Shown: positions 51,701 to 63,780 of the stretch, piece after piece
Layout: every line of letters starts with the position of its first letter
How positions within the stretch are numbered: position 1 is the stretch's first letter
Source of the DNA: Streptomyces sp. 7-21
GTDB taxonomy: Bacteria; Actinomycetota; Actinomycetes; Streptomycetales; Streptomycetaceae
Direction: 5' to 3'
Assembly: GCF_016741785.1 (NCBI RefSeq)
Contig: NZ_JAERRL010000003.1
Location: 62,001-126,000 of the forward strand
DNA length: 64,000 nucleotides
Program-made: the position numbers and the translations under genes
The notes under the pieces: generated by a model
What the model was told of the DNA's origin: nothing
The model's database searches: none
The model's input: only the letters and a program-made list of their open reading frames with translations

Positions 51701-53021
51701 TCGACCGCAGGTACAGCTCGCTGGACGCGGCGTCGCCGAAGTCCATCCCCCGGCTGTGCCACAGCGGCCAGTTGACCGCGAGCCGCCGCGGCCCGCGCCC
51801 CCCGGCGCGCGCCATGTGGCGGGCGTAGCTCATCTGGAAGCGGTTGGCGCAGGCGTAGTCGCAGCCGCCGAAGTCGCCCAGGACGGCGGCGCTGGAGGAG
51901 AAGTAGACGACGAAGCCCACCTCGTGGCCGGTGAGCGCCTGCTCCAGGCTGAGCGTGCCGGTGACCTTCGGCGCGAGGATACCGGCGAACGTGCCGGCGT
52001 CCCGGCCGCCGATGTTGCCGCCGCGTTCCAGGCCGGCCGCGTGCAGCACGCCGTCCACGCGCCCGGTGGCGGCGGCCGCGGCCGCGACCGCCTCGGCCAT
52101 CGCGTCGGCATCGGTCACGTCCGCCTGGCGGTACTCCGCCGCCTCGGCGCCCGCCTCCCGCAGCGCGGCGAGGTGCCGCTCGACCTCCTCGTCCGCCGGG
52201 CGGCGGCCGGTCAGCACCAGCCGGGCCGCGTAGCCGCGCGCCAGCCACTGAGCAAAAATCCGGCCGAGCCCGCCCATGCCGCCGGTGATGAGGTACGTGC
52301 CGCCGTGGCGCAGCGCGTCCCGCTCCGCGGCGGGCAGCGCGGCGGGCCGCACCTGAGGCACGAACCGCCGCCCGGCGTGATACAGCACGCCGCCGGGCTC
52401 GGCCGCGGCGGCCTCCGCGGCGACGCGTCCGGGCAGCTCGGGCAGCGAGGCGGCGTCGGCATCCAGGCACACCACGCCCACCCGCGTCGCCGGCATCACG
52501 ATGCCCAGGGAACGCGCGAAGCCGAGCCACGACTCGGCGGCGCAGCGCTCCAGCCCGTCGTGGAACGCCGCCGCCAGCAGCAGCCGTTCGGGGGCCAGCT
52601 CGCGGACGACGAGGCCGCGCAGCAGCGGCACGAGGGCGCCCGGCCGCCACAGCAGGCCGCTCTCCTCGGTCGCCCACAGGTGGAGGACGGCCCCGATCCG
52701 GCCGTGGTCCGCCGCCACGGCGGCCAGCAGCGTGTCGTAGTCCTCCAGCGCGCCGTCCGCCTCGCCGTCACCGATCTCGTACTGGCCGGCGTCGACGCGG
52801 CGGAACCCCGCGCCCCGCGCGACGGTCACCACGGCGAGGCCGGGCAGTGCCCGCGCGAGCTGCCGCCTGACCTCCTCCTGACGGCGCCGCTCGCTGAGGA
52901 ACACCACCGCGCAGCCATCCGCCGGGTCAGGCGGCGAGAGCGGCGGCGCCGACCGCTCTTCCCAGTCCTCGGTGAAGACGTGCAGGTCGTCCGGCGTCGT
53001 CACGTCCGGGTTGGTCAGCAT
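45747..53021 (-). CDS. PKS protein: KR-ACP | KS-DH*-ACP | KS-DH*(N-half) (completes M1, then M2 and the start of M3)
   Basis: 2424 residues from ATG 53021 (AGGAG 9 bases upstream). It begins directly with the first strand of a KR (HVFTEDWEE) and so completes the KS-DH module of the loading protein. KR about 10-440 with ITGGMGGLG, FSSSA and CDYACAN. It lacks the LxD motif found in the other KRs here (reads AAGLERGG), so an A-type KR giving the opposite alcohol configuration is predicted. ACP Ser599; KS1 about 730-1160, Cys900 (NTACSSA); DH* about 1345-1620 with no catalytic His; ACP Ser1695; KS2 about 1775-2200, Cys1944 (NTSCSSG). The protein ends after only about 32 residues of the next DH-like fold (RFSSQFTGRESFLSDLLV), which resumes at residue 1 of the next protein. 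The KSs keep both active-site His motifs (THGTGT and GHT/GHS). Confidence 0.93.
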   Translation of the reverse strand: MLTNPDVTTPDDLHVFTEDWEERSAPPLSPPDPADGCAVVFLSERRRQEEVRRQLARALPGLAVVTVARGAGFRRVDAGQYEIGDGEADGALEDYDTLLAAVAADHGRIGAVLHLWATEESGLLWRPGALVPLLRGLVVRELAPERLLLAAAFHDGLERCAAESWLGFARSLGIVMPATRVGVVCLDADAASLPELPGRVAAEAAAAEPGGVLYHAGRRFVPQVRPAALPAAERDALRHGGTYLITGGMGGLGRIFAQWLARGYAARLVLTGRRPADEEVERHLAALREAGAEAAEYRQADVTDADAMAEAVAAAAAATGRVDGVLHAAGLERGGNIGGRDAGTFAGILAPKVTGTLSLEQALTGHEVGFVVYFSSSAAVLGDFGGCDYACANRFQMSYARHMARAGGRGPRRLAVNWPLWHSRGMDFGDAASSELYLRSSGQRYLEPEEGTALLGHLLAAGEEPQYLALVGQADRLYRTLGLPVPEPQTAETPEPAQAPDSAAAPQRAEVPEPAPAPQSAEALGSAPETAASPQPPGSAAAAAAPQDPGAAAAAQPAGDGDAARQLIAVLRESASQILRIPPDKLAADESLRDYGFDSISLVEFAGVISERFGIEFTPDIFFNYPSLHGVQEFLRERHADKVAALFPAAGTAADASADAAADAAGTAGTTADGAAPQPPAPAQEPAPAAAPAPQRPQSGQPGQQPAQPPAVPSRRPRGSGRRRTHRTAGARFAATAGTGRPGAEEPVAIIGMSGRFPDARTVGELWDILAEGRSVIRPAPAERREWRADGKERRMGWVPGIAEFDPMFFEIAPSEAETMDPRQRLLLEEMWKALEDAGLGRDQLGSERVGVFVGVEEGDYRSIAAAEEGITSNHNAVLAARLSYFLNLTGPGVAINTACSSALLAVHEACLSLRNGDCDTAVVAGVNLMATPREYDALDGAGMLSPQGVCRAFDRRADGMVPGEAVAAIVLKKRDQARRDRHPVYASIIGSGINNDGKTNGITAPSGHAQTRLLREVYERAGISPATVSYLVTHGTGTRLGDPVEINALAEAFRGATDRTGYCALTSTKPNVGHTLAASGLVSLIALTLAMRHETIPPSINCEKISDFVPWASNPFYVNTQRRAWPETPGTPRRGGVSAFGFSGTNAHVVLQSEGTKRGDLERIAAQPARPWHLLVCSAKTDEALSRELTALADHLAGLPVWGNGVLESASYTLIAGRHHFARRCAVVARDREEAVAALRRAAAGEPGAGVFLGAVPRDFEPPADEAATLAALAGEGHPGEPDERLRERLAKLAELYCRGHEPAFTGLWGATPPERMSLPAYAFDHDEYWVAPHVETAGGGARLHPLVHENTSDLSGQRFASAFGADEDWFAPAPGGVRALSAGTRLELARAAVALAHGDGDWAVTLREVSCHEQVTAPAEGMRALRTDLRATDGGVDWALYFRDDDGEFYLAVDGGATGTAAGAAAGDAAGDETAGPEPVDLAETRARCAVALDPAALGADAAGLVRVLADADAPRDGEGLLLLELPDEPQRDAAGRAPLVLVPAQFDACLAAARGYVGWRSGDAAVTAVAEARFTAAPVAARWARITLTSDGGPAPVSWTLGLGLLADDGTPVAHVAGLTLSRERRPAAAPAAAAAASPARGAGEGRRPHMRGWTIEQCVAWELRDAASVVLKIPAEKLDADENLASYGFDSINLSKYATELSKRLAFTLTPDLFFSHPTLNRLTSYLLTSHAARMNERYREAADDASAVLRPDAGHAAAAERKRRSDRFTASAGTRAALAQDPIALIGMSGRFPGARTVAGLWSIVSEGRSAVTEVPEERRPWWRSPGPGGQPRKFGAVPGIDEFDPLFFEISPREAELMDPRQRLLLMEMWRALEDAGYGERSVTKDRIGVFVGVEEGDYRYLVDGEATVTSNSNSVLAARLAYFLDLKGPSMAINTSCSSGLVALHEACLALRNGDCDTAIVAGASIMASEHDYLAMEKATMLSPDGTCYAFDQRANGMVPGEAVAVLVLKRQHAAERDGQRIHATILGSGINYDGRTNGITAPSGEAQARLLRSVYERHQIAPATLDYVVTHGTGTRLGDPIEINALVEAFGDAADRTGYCALTSVKPNLGHSMAASGLVSLLTLVMAMKKEYIPPSINCEELSDYIRWEDSPFYVNREGRPWPAEPGRQRRGAVSSFGVSGTNAHVVLQAYGTEREEAELVAAQPAASHHLLVVSAKTEDALRRRLESLAGHLEQRPDGGPGYMASLSFTLMTGRHHFAHRCAVVAQDAADAARLLREAAAGAKIPNVVRATVSRDFRPNATIEKVIAGLVRSSHQTRSVGHAYQDLLAGLAEFYCQGYPPAFEGLWTSRPRLVGLPGYPFAEERYWAPAVPGAGEEGAALVRQSTSDRTIQRFSSQFTGRESFLSDLLVPNESAQ

Positions 53022-53067
53022 GACCCCTCACTCCTGGCTTCTCGTCACGGAATCCGGTCGGTGCCGC

Positions 53068-58047
<4,980 letters not shown>

Positions 58048-58075
58048 GCGCGTGCGGTGCCCGATGGCTCACTGG

Positions 58076-58879
58076 TCAGGGGGTCGTGGTGCTCGGTGAC
58101 GCCTCCACGGCTTCCCACGGATAGATGCCGTGTTCGACGAAACGGGCGATCCGGTCGCGGTTGACGTCGCTGGAGAAGATCTCCAGGTTGGCGGCGATGG
58201 CCGCCTCCCGCTGCTCCGCGAGCGGCTGGAGGCGGGAGGTCATGAAGCGCTTGTACCGCTCGATGCCGTCCTTGGGCAGCTTGCTCAGCCGGCTGAGGTG
58301 CTGGGAGAGCAGCGGTCCGCCGCGCTCGGCGCAGGCGTCGACGAGGCCCCACTCCGCCGCCTGGGAGGCGGCCACGGGCTTCGTCAGCAGCGTCAGGTAG
58401 TGGGCGCGCTGGTAGCCGGTGCGCCGGATGAGGAACGGCATGACCATCGCCGGGTACAGCCCGAACAGCAGCTCGGAAAGGCTGAACGTGGCGCTGTTCT
58501 CGGCGAGGACGATGTCGCTGGCCGCGACGAAGCCGACGCCCCCGGCGTTGGTCTTGCCGCGCACGTGGGCGATGGTCACGAACGGGCCGGTGGCCATGCG
58601 CAGCCACAGGTCATACAGCGGCGAGGGGTCGTACTCGGCGCCGCCGCCCGCGCCGGGGCCGAAGGCCGCGAGGTCGGCGCCGTAGCAGAACACCTCGGGC
58701 GAGCCCTCGAAGACGACCAGCGTGTGGTGCCGCTCGCAGAGGTCGAGCACCTGGTGGCACTCGCGGATCATCGCGTCGTTGATGGTGTTGCGGTGCTCCG
58801 GGCGGTCGAACCGCACGCGGCACAGCGGGCCGTCGCGCCGGACCCGCAGCGTTTGGTACTCCATCGTCTCGCCGTCCAT
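58076..58879 (-). CDS. pksH: ECH1-type enoyl-CoA hydratase-fold dehydratase of the beta-branching cassette
   Basis: 267 residues from ATG 58879; an ATG at 58864 (MEYQTLRV) matches the family's usual start equally well, and neither has a strong Shine-Dalgarno. Crotonase fold: RPEHRNTIND, oxyanion region VFCYGADLAAFG, NAGGVGFVAASDIVLAE, and SELLFGLYPA with the catalytic Glu expected in this branch. It resembles PksH-like ECH1 enzymes, which dehydrate the HMG-ACP product of HCS to 3-methylglutaconyl-ACP before ECH2 decarboxylates it. Encoded 15 bp after the AT-ER gene and 28 bp before the loading PKS gene, it is about 54 kb from the other cassette genes. ECH1 versus ECH2 is assigned from motif blocks. 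Confidence 0.87.
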   Translation of the reverse strand: MDGETMEYQTLRVRRDGPLCRVRFDRPEHRNTINDAMIRECHQVLDLCERHHTLVVFEGSPEVFCYGADLAAFGPGAGGGAEYDPSPLYDLWLRMATGPFVTIAHVRGKTNAGGVGFVAASDIVLAENSATFSLSELLFGLYPAMVMPFLIRRTGYQRAHYLTLLTKPVAASQAAEWGLVDACAERGGPLLSQHLSRLSKLPKDGIERYKRFMTSRLQPLAEQREAAIAANLEIFSSDVNRDRIARFVEHGIYPWEAVEASPSTTTP

Positions 58880-58894
58880 GCGTCTTACGCCCCG

Positions 58895-61255
58895 TCAGTT
58901 CGTGCCCACGCGGTCGAGCTTGGCCTGGAGCAGTTCTGCCGCTCCGGTCATCACGCGGCGGTTGATGTCGGCGACGCGGCGGTTGCGCCAGTCCTCCAGC
59001 TCGGTGCCCTTGACCCACTGGTTGAACGCGCCGAGCGACGGCCCGCAGTGGACCTGGAAGTCGACGCGGCCCTCGTCGGCACCGCTGAGCGCCTGGCGCG
59101 TGGCGTAGTCGAAGTACCAGCGGAACACCAGCGCCATCTTGTGCTTGGGGTCCTTCTCGGCCTTCTCGATGTCGGCGGCCGGGCGGCTGGCGCGGACCTC
59201 GGCGTAGACGTCGGCGAACGACCGCTTGAAGTAGCGGGTCTGGAGCTGTTCGGCGGTGGCCGCGTCGATGTCGTCGAGCGAGCTGTGCCGCTTGTACAGC
59301 TCGTACAGCTTGTTGGCGCGGGCCGGGAACAGCACGCCCTTCTTCAGGACCTGGACGCGCGCGCCGTACTCGAACAGGTCACCGGCGGGGGCGTAGCCGG
59401 TGTCCTGGATGTTGATGCCCGCGAGCAGGTCCTTGACCAGGTCGCTGGTGCCGGCCTCGACGGTGCACTGGTTGATGGAACCGGTCATCACGAAGTCGAC
59501 GCCCATCACCAGGCTCGCGGCGACGGCGGCGGGCGTGCCGATGCCGCCCGCGGCGCCGAGGCGGATCCGGCGCGGGTACTGGTGGCGGGCCATCATGTCG
59601 TCGCGCAGCCGGGTCATGGCGGGGATGAGGCTGAACGCGACGCCCTGGTCGGTGTGGCCGCCGGAGTCGGCCTCGCAGCACAGGTCGTCGGCGACGGGCA
59701 GCTCGCGGGCCAGCTCGGCCTCGGCGGCGCTGATCTTGCCCTCGGCGAGCAGCTTGTCGACGACGCGGGCGGGCGCGGGGCTGAGGAAGGCGGTGGCGAC
59801 CTCGGGACGGGAGACCTTGGCGATGATCCGGTTGGCGGGCACCACGTGGCCGTCGGCGTTCCGGGTCAGGCCCGTCAGGCGGTAGCGGACGAGGGCCGGG
59901 GTCATCGTGATGAACGCCGAGGCCTCGACGGTGCGCACGCCGTGGCGCAGGTAGATGTCGACGATCCGCTCCTCGCGCTCAGGCGAGGCGGGGTCGTAGA
60001 GCAGGTCGGCGCCGAACGGCTCGCCCGCGGTGAGCTGCTGGGTGAGGTAGCGGACGTCGGACTCGACGCGGTCGGGGCTCAGGCCGCCGGTGCCGAGGAA
60101 GGCGAGCATGCCCTCGCGGGCAGCAGCGACGACGAGTTCCTTCGAGGCGACGCCGTGGTACATGCCGCCGATGAGGCAGGCGTAGCGGATGCCGTAGTCG
60201 CGCTTGAAGCTGGCGCTGCCGAGGTCCGCCGCGGTGATGGTGCCGTGGCCGCTGGCGGCGCCGGGCCGGGCCTGCGGCTGGGGTTCCGGCTGAGGCTCTG
60301 GCTGGGGCGTCGCGGCCTGGGGCGCGGCTTCCGGCTGGGCGGCCTCGGGCCGGGGCGCGGGAACGACCGGGTCGGTCTCCTCCTCGCTGTCGGGGACGAC
60401 CAGCGGTTCGGCCTCACGCTTGATGGTGCGCACCAGGCTGGTGAGCACGCGCCCGGGCCCGACCTGCGTCATCTCCTCGACGCCCTTGCCCATGAGGTAG
60501 CGCACCGTCTCGCTCCACTTGACGGCGGAGGAGATCTGCGCGACAAGGGTGTCCTTGACCTCCGTGGGCCGGTACGGGCGCGCGGTGACGTTGGCTATCA
60601 CGGGTATGGCCGGCGGGCGCACCTCGAACTGGTCGAGGAACCCGGCAAACTCCCGCTCGGCGTCGGCCATGTAGCGGGAGTGGAAGGCGCCGCTGACCTG
60701 GAGCATCGCGTAGCGGCAGGACTTGTTGCGGGTGAAGACCTCCTCCGCCTTCTCAATGTCCTCGCGGCGGCCGGAGATGACGGTCTGGGAGGGGGCGTTG
60801 AGGTTGGCGACGTCGATGGCGTCGAAGCCGCTGGAGCGGAGCAGCTCACGGATCTCCTTTTCCGGCATGCCCAGCACGGCCGCCATGCCGCCGCCCTTGG
60901 CCTGGCCCATCAGCTCGCCGCGCTTCTTCACCAGCCGCAGCCCGGTGCCGAAGTCGAACGCCTCGGCGGCCAGGAGGGCGTTGTACTCGCCGAGGCTGTG
61001 CCCGGCGACGTAGTCCGGGGTGGCACCGCCGCTGCGCAGGAGGCTGTAGTAGCTGAGTGCGTTGACGACGTAGAGGGCGGGCTGCGTGTACTGCGTGAAG
61101 TTCAGCTGCCCGTCGGGGTCTTCGAGGCAGAGCCGGCGGATGGAATACCCGAGGATGTCGTCGGCTTCCTCGACCAGGTCCTTGAAGTCGTCAAAGAGAT
61201 CTTTTCCCATGCCAAGCTGCTGGGACCCCTGACCCGGGAAAAGATACGCTACCAC
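58895..61255 (-). CDS. Trans-acting acyltransferase fused to a PfaD-type enoylreductase (AT-ER)
   Basis: 786 residues. AT about 1-280: FPGQGSQ, GHSLGEY (Ser87), KKRGELM with the Arg that binds the malonyl carboxylate, and GAFHSRYM (His). It should load malonyl onto the ACPs of all modules, since none has a working AT. A Pro/Gln/Ala linker (about 285-335) is followed by an FMN-dependent nitronate-monooxygenase/PfaD-fold ER (about 345-780) with GGMYHGVASKELV, LGAAGGIGTP and SINQCTVEAGTS. This ER could act in trans to give saturated segments. The start is GTG 61255 (GTG-GTA-GCG), with AGAGG 9 bases upstream. The 115-bp leader contains a perfect inverted repeat. The order AT-ER matches PksE/MmpIII-like proteins. 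Confidence 0.93.
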   Translation of the reverse strand: MVAYLFPGQGSQQLGMGKDLFDDFKDLVEEADDILGYSIRRLCLEDPDGQLNFTQYTQPALYVVNALSYYSLLRSGGATPDYVAGHSLGEYNALLAAEAFDFGTGLRLVKKRGELMGQAKGGGMAAVLGMPEKEIRELLRSSGFDAIDVANLNAPSQTVISGRREDIEKAEEVFTRNKSCRYAMLQVSGAFHSRYMADAEREFAGFLDQFEVRPPAIPVIANVTARPYRPTEVKDTLVAQISSAVKWSETVRYLMGKGVEEMTQVGPGRVLTSLVRTIKREAEPLVVPDSEEETDPVVPAPRPEAAQPEAAPQAATPQPEPQPEPQPQARPGAASGHGTITAADLGSASFKRDYGIRYACLIGGMYHGVASKELVVAAAREGMLAFLGTGGLSPDRVESDVRYLTQQLTAGEPFGADLLYDPASPEREERIVDIYLRHGVRTVEASAFITMTPALVRYRLTGLTRNADGHVVPANRIIAKVSRPEVATAFLSPAPARVVDKLLAEGKISAAEAELARELPVADDLCCEADSGGHTDQGVAFSLIPAMTRLRDDMMARHQYPRRIRLGAAGGIGTPAAVAASLVMGVDFVMTGSINQCTVEAGTSDLVKDLLAGINIQDTGYAPAGDLFEYGARVQVLKKGVLFPARANKLYELYKRHSSLDDIDAATAEQLQTRYFKRSFADVYAEVRASRPAADIEKAEKDPKHKMALVFRWYFDYATRQALSGADEGRVDFQVHCGPSLGAFNQWVKGTELEDWRNRRVADINRRVMTGAAELLQAKLDRVGTN

Positions 61256-61278
61256 GATGTCAATCCTCTCAACGTTGT

Positions 61279-61305
61279 GAACACCGCTGGTGCCACGCGG
61301 TGTTC
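61279..61305. promoter_or_regulatory. Inverted repeat upstream of the AT-ER gene
   Basis: Two 9-base arms (61279-61287 and 61297-61305) are perfectly complementary around a 9-base spacer. They lie 24 bases upstream of the AT-ER start, in a locally AT-richer 115-bp gap. It may be an operator, an mRNA hairpin near the ribosome site, or a weak terminator for the KS gene. I see no convincing -10/-35 pair. Confidence 0.5.
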
Positions 61306-61370
61306 TTTACTGGGGGAGCCGGAATCTCTGGATGCCGTACAGGGGCGACGGGGTAAACGGGCGGTGACGA

Positions 61371-62654
61371 TCAGCGCCCCGGCCGGACGGGTGTCCGGTC
61401 GTCGGCGCTTTGCAGCAGCAGCGTGGTATTGATCCCTCCAAAACCGAATGAGTTATTGAGTGCGAAGCGGAGCGGGGCGGCGGTGAGCTGCCCGGGGGCG
61501 AAGCGCAGCGCTCCGCTGACCGGGCGGGTCAGGTTGCGGTTGGGGTGGACGTAGCCGCCCCGCAGCTGGAGCACGCAGGCGATCGCCTCGACCAGCCCGG
61601 CCGCGCCGAGGCAGTGGCCCGTCAGCGACTTCGTGGCGTTCACCCAGGCGGTCTTCGCGGCGGGCCCGAGCACGGCGGCCAGCGCGGCGGCCTCGGTCTC
61701 GTCGCCCAGCGGCGTGGCGGTGGCGTGGGCGCTGACCAGGCTGACGGCGGCGGGGTCCACGCCGGCCCGGGCGAGCGCCTCCCGCATCACGTATTCCTCG
61801 CCCTCCTGCGACGGCTGCGTGAGGTGGTGCCCGTCGAGCGCGGTGACGCCCTCGGCGACGCGCGCGAGCGGCCTGGCGCCCCGGGCCCGCGCGGACGCCT
61901 CGGACTCCAGGACCACGGCGCCGGCGCCCTCGCCGAAGACGAAGCCGTCGTGGGCCTGGTCGAAGGGGCGGCAGCAGGTGCCGGCGGTGGCGTCGTCACG
62001 CTTGCCGCCGAGCGCGCCGAGCTGAGCGAAGGCCCGCAGTTCGACGGCGGACAGTTCCTGCATTCCGGCGACGACGACGCAGACGTCGGCATTGCCTTCG
62101 CGAATGAGGCGCATTCCCTGGATGAGGCCGATGTTCCCGGATGCGGACGCGCCTCCGGCGGTCATTCCTTCGCCCTTGATTTCCAGGGCTTCGCTGACCG
62201 TTCCCAGCAGATCGCTGTCCCACATCTGGTGCGCGTACCGCGGCGAGACGTAGGACGGTTCCTTCCGGTATTTCTCCCCCATCGCGAAGGCGAGTTCCTG
62301 GGAGATGTTGTTTCCGGCGGCGACCAGTGCGACGCGGCGGCGGTCCGCGACCGCGCCGAGGCCCGCCCGCTCGTGTGCCTCGGCCGCCGCGAGCAGCGAG
62401 GCCGCGATGGTGCGGCTGGCGCGGCGGCCCAGGGACGCCAGGCGGGTGTTCAGCGGGCCGCCCGCGGCGCGGCGCTCGGCGAGCAGGTCGCGCGGCTCAC
62501 GGGCGAGGCGGGCGCCGAAGCCGAGTGCGCGCGGCGCGCCGGGGGCGGGCTCGGTGAAGCCGAAGCCGTGGCGTCCGGCGCGCAGCGCGGCGTCGAACGT
62601 CTCCACGTCGTGCGCCACGGCGCACTGGATCCCCATGCCCGTGATCGTCACCAT
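61371..62654 (-). CDS. pksF: Decarboxylating ketosynthase (KS with active-site Cys to Ser) of the beta-branching cassette
   Basis: 427 residues, FabF-like fold. The nucleophile block reads GGASASGNIG, with Ser170 where condensing enzymes have Cys (TACASG). The two catalytic His motifs (AHATATPLGD and TKSLTGHCLG) are kept. This substitution is the hallmark of HCS-cassette KS proteins, which decarboxylate malonyl on the donor ACP to acetyl and do not condense. ATG 62654 has GAGGGG 7 bases upstream. It lies between the two AT genes, 124 bp after the upstream stop, with an 11-bp tandem repeat in that gap. The last 300 bp of the coding region are less GC-rich than the neighbours. Confidence 0.92.
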   Translation of the reverse strand: MVTITGMGIQCAVAHDVETFDAALRAGRHGFGFTEPAPGAPRALGFGARLAREPRDLLAERRAAGGPLNTRLASLGRRASRTIAASLLAAAEAHERAGLGAVADRRRVALVAAGNNISQELAFAMGEKYRKEPSYVSPRYAHQMWDSDLLGTVSEALEIKGEGMTAGGASASGNIGLIQGMRLIREGNADVCVVVAGMQELSAVELRAFAQLGALGGKRDDATAGTCCRPFDQAHDGFVFGEGAGAVVLESEASARARGARPLARVAEGVTALDGHHLTQPSQEGEEYVMREALARAGVDPAAVSLVSAHATATPLGDETEAAALAAVLGPAAKTAWVNATKSLTGHCLGAAGLVEAIACVLQLRGGYVHPNRNLTRPVSGALRFAPGQLTAAPLRFALNNSFGFGGINTTLLLQSADDRTPVRPGR

Positions 62655-62708
62655 CGGCGGTCCCCTCTTCGGTCAGGTTCCGTGACCCGTCGTTCGGCTG
62701 CGTGCGGC

Positions 62709-62750
62709 GTGCGTGTGGTGTGCGTGTGGTGTGCGTGTGGTGTGCGTGCG
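62709..62750. repeat. 11-bp direct repeats upstream of the KS-Ser gene
   Basis: Three perfect tandem copies of an 11-base G/T-rich unit (62709-62719, 62720-62730, 62731-62741) and a partial fourth lie in the 124-bp gap between the free AT and KS-Ser genes. The 11-bp period equals one helical turn, as in direct-repeat activator sites of antibiotic clusters. I found no clear -10 box. Confidence 0.7.
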
Positions 62751-62778
62751 CTGGTGGTGGGGTGGCTGTTGTCCGCTG

Positions 62779-63780
62779 TTATCCGCCGCGCGTCACCAGA
62801 CCCTCGGTGAGGCGTTTGATGTTCTGCGCCTCGGCGTGGAAGGGGGTGATGACCGGGTAGATCACGGCCTTCGGCAGGCTCGCGCGCAGGATGGCGGCGA
62901 GCGACGAGGAGGGCGACAGGTCCACGTACCGGTGCCCGGCGTGTCCCGGCACGGCCATCACCGTCTCGGTAAAGCGGATCGGGCCGCGGATGACCTCCCA
63001 GCACGCCTCGGGCGACACGGTGGTGAGCGGCGCGGCGGTGCGGGAGGAGTAGACGCGCGGGCCGTCCTCGGGAACAGCGAAGCGCATCCGCTGGATCAGT
63101 CCGCCCCGGGCGTGGAAGGCGGAGGCCATGGCCTCGACGGCCGGGGAGTGGAAGGCGTAGTCGACCGGGAGGTCCTGGTACAGCAGGTGGTGCGCGTCCA
63201 TAGCCCGGCGGGCGCGTGCCAGACCGGCGGCGTCGGCGCTGATGATGAAGTGCTGGGCGTTGTTGACAGAGGCGATGGTGATGTCGGACCGGGGGCGCAC
63301 GGCCTCCCGGAACCGATCGATTTCAGCCAGCACGGCGACCATTCCGCCGGGTGGCATTTCCCTGACCACGCAGGCGGAAAGTTCGCTGAGAAAGCCGAGC
63401 ACGTCCTCGGGCGGCAGATAACCGGCGACGGCGACTGCTATGAACTCGCCGAGGCTGCTGCCGATGAGAATGTCGGGGGTGATTCCCCGGTGCGCCAGGG
63501 ACGCCGCGAGCGAATACTCGATCATGAACAGACCGAGATTGGTCATCACCAGGTCGTCGCAGCGGTCACCGAAGTCGCGCGACGGGTCGTAGAGGTACTC
63601 CAGGACCGAACGGCCGCAGCGTTCGGCGGCGAGCCGGTCCAGGCGGCGGATCGTCGAGCCGAAGACCTCGTCGCCCTCCAGCAGGGTCCGGGCCATGCCG
63701 AAGTACTGCGTTCCCTGGCCGCCGAGCAGGAATACGGTCCTGCCCTCGTCCGCAGCAGCGGGGAATGAGTCGTGAGTCAT
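62779..63780 (-). CDS. Second free acyltransferase, probably an acyl hydrolase (proofreading) type
   Basis: 333 residues from ATG 63780, preceded by GGGGAG with about 7-base spacing and overlapping the upstream stop (ATGA). AT fold: LGGQGTQYFGMA, GSSLGEF (Ser109, with Ser replacing the usual His of GHSLG), and YAFHSPAVEA with the catalytic His. Where malonyl transferases have an Arg after the nucleophile (RGxLM), this protein reads LSELSACVV, so malonyl specificity is unlikely. Clusters of this kind often have one malonyl AT and one hydrolase that clears stalled acyl chains (PedC-like). The second role fits here but is inferred. It could also be an AT for another acyl unit. Confidence 0.82.
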   Translation of the reverse strand: MTHDSFPAAADEGRTVFLLGGQGTQYFGMARTLLEGDEVFGSTIRRLDRLAAERCGRSVLEYLYDPSRDFGDRCDDLVMTNLGLFMIEYSLAASLAHRGITPDILIGSSLGEFIAVAVAGYLPPEDVLGFLSELSACVVREMPPGGMVAVLAEIDRFREAVRPRSDITIASVNNAQHFIISADAAGLARARRAMDAHHLLYQDLPVDYAFHSPAVEAMASAFHARGGLIQRMRFAVPEDGPRVYSSRTAAPLTTVSPEACWEVIRGPIRFTETVMAVPGHAGHRYVDLSPSSSLAAILRASLPKAVIYPVITPFHAEAQNIKRLTEGLVTRGG

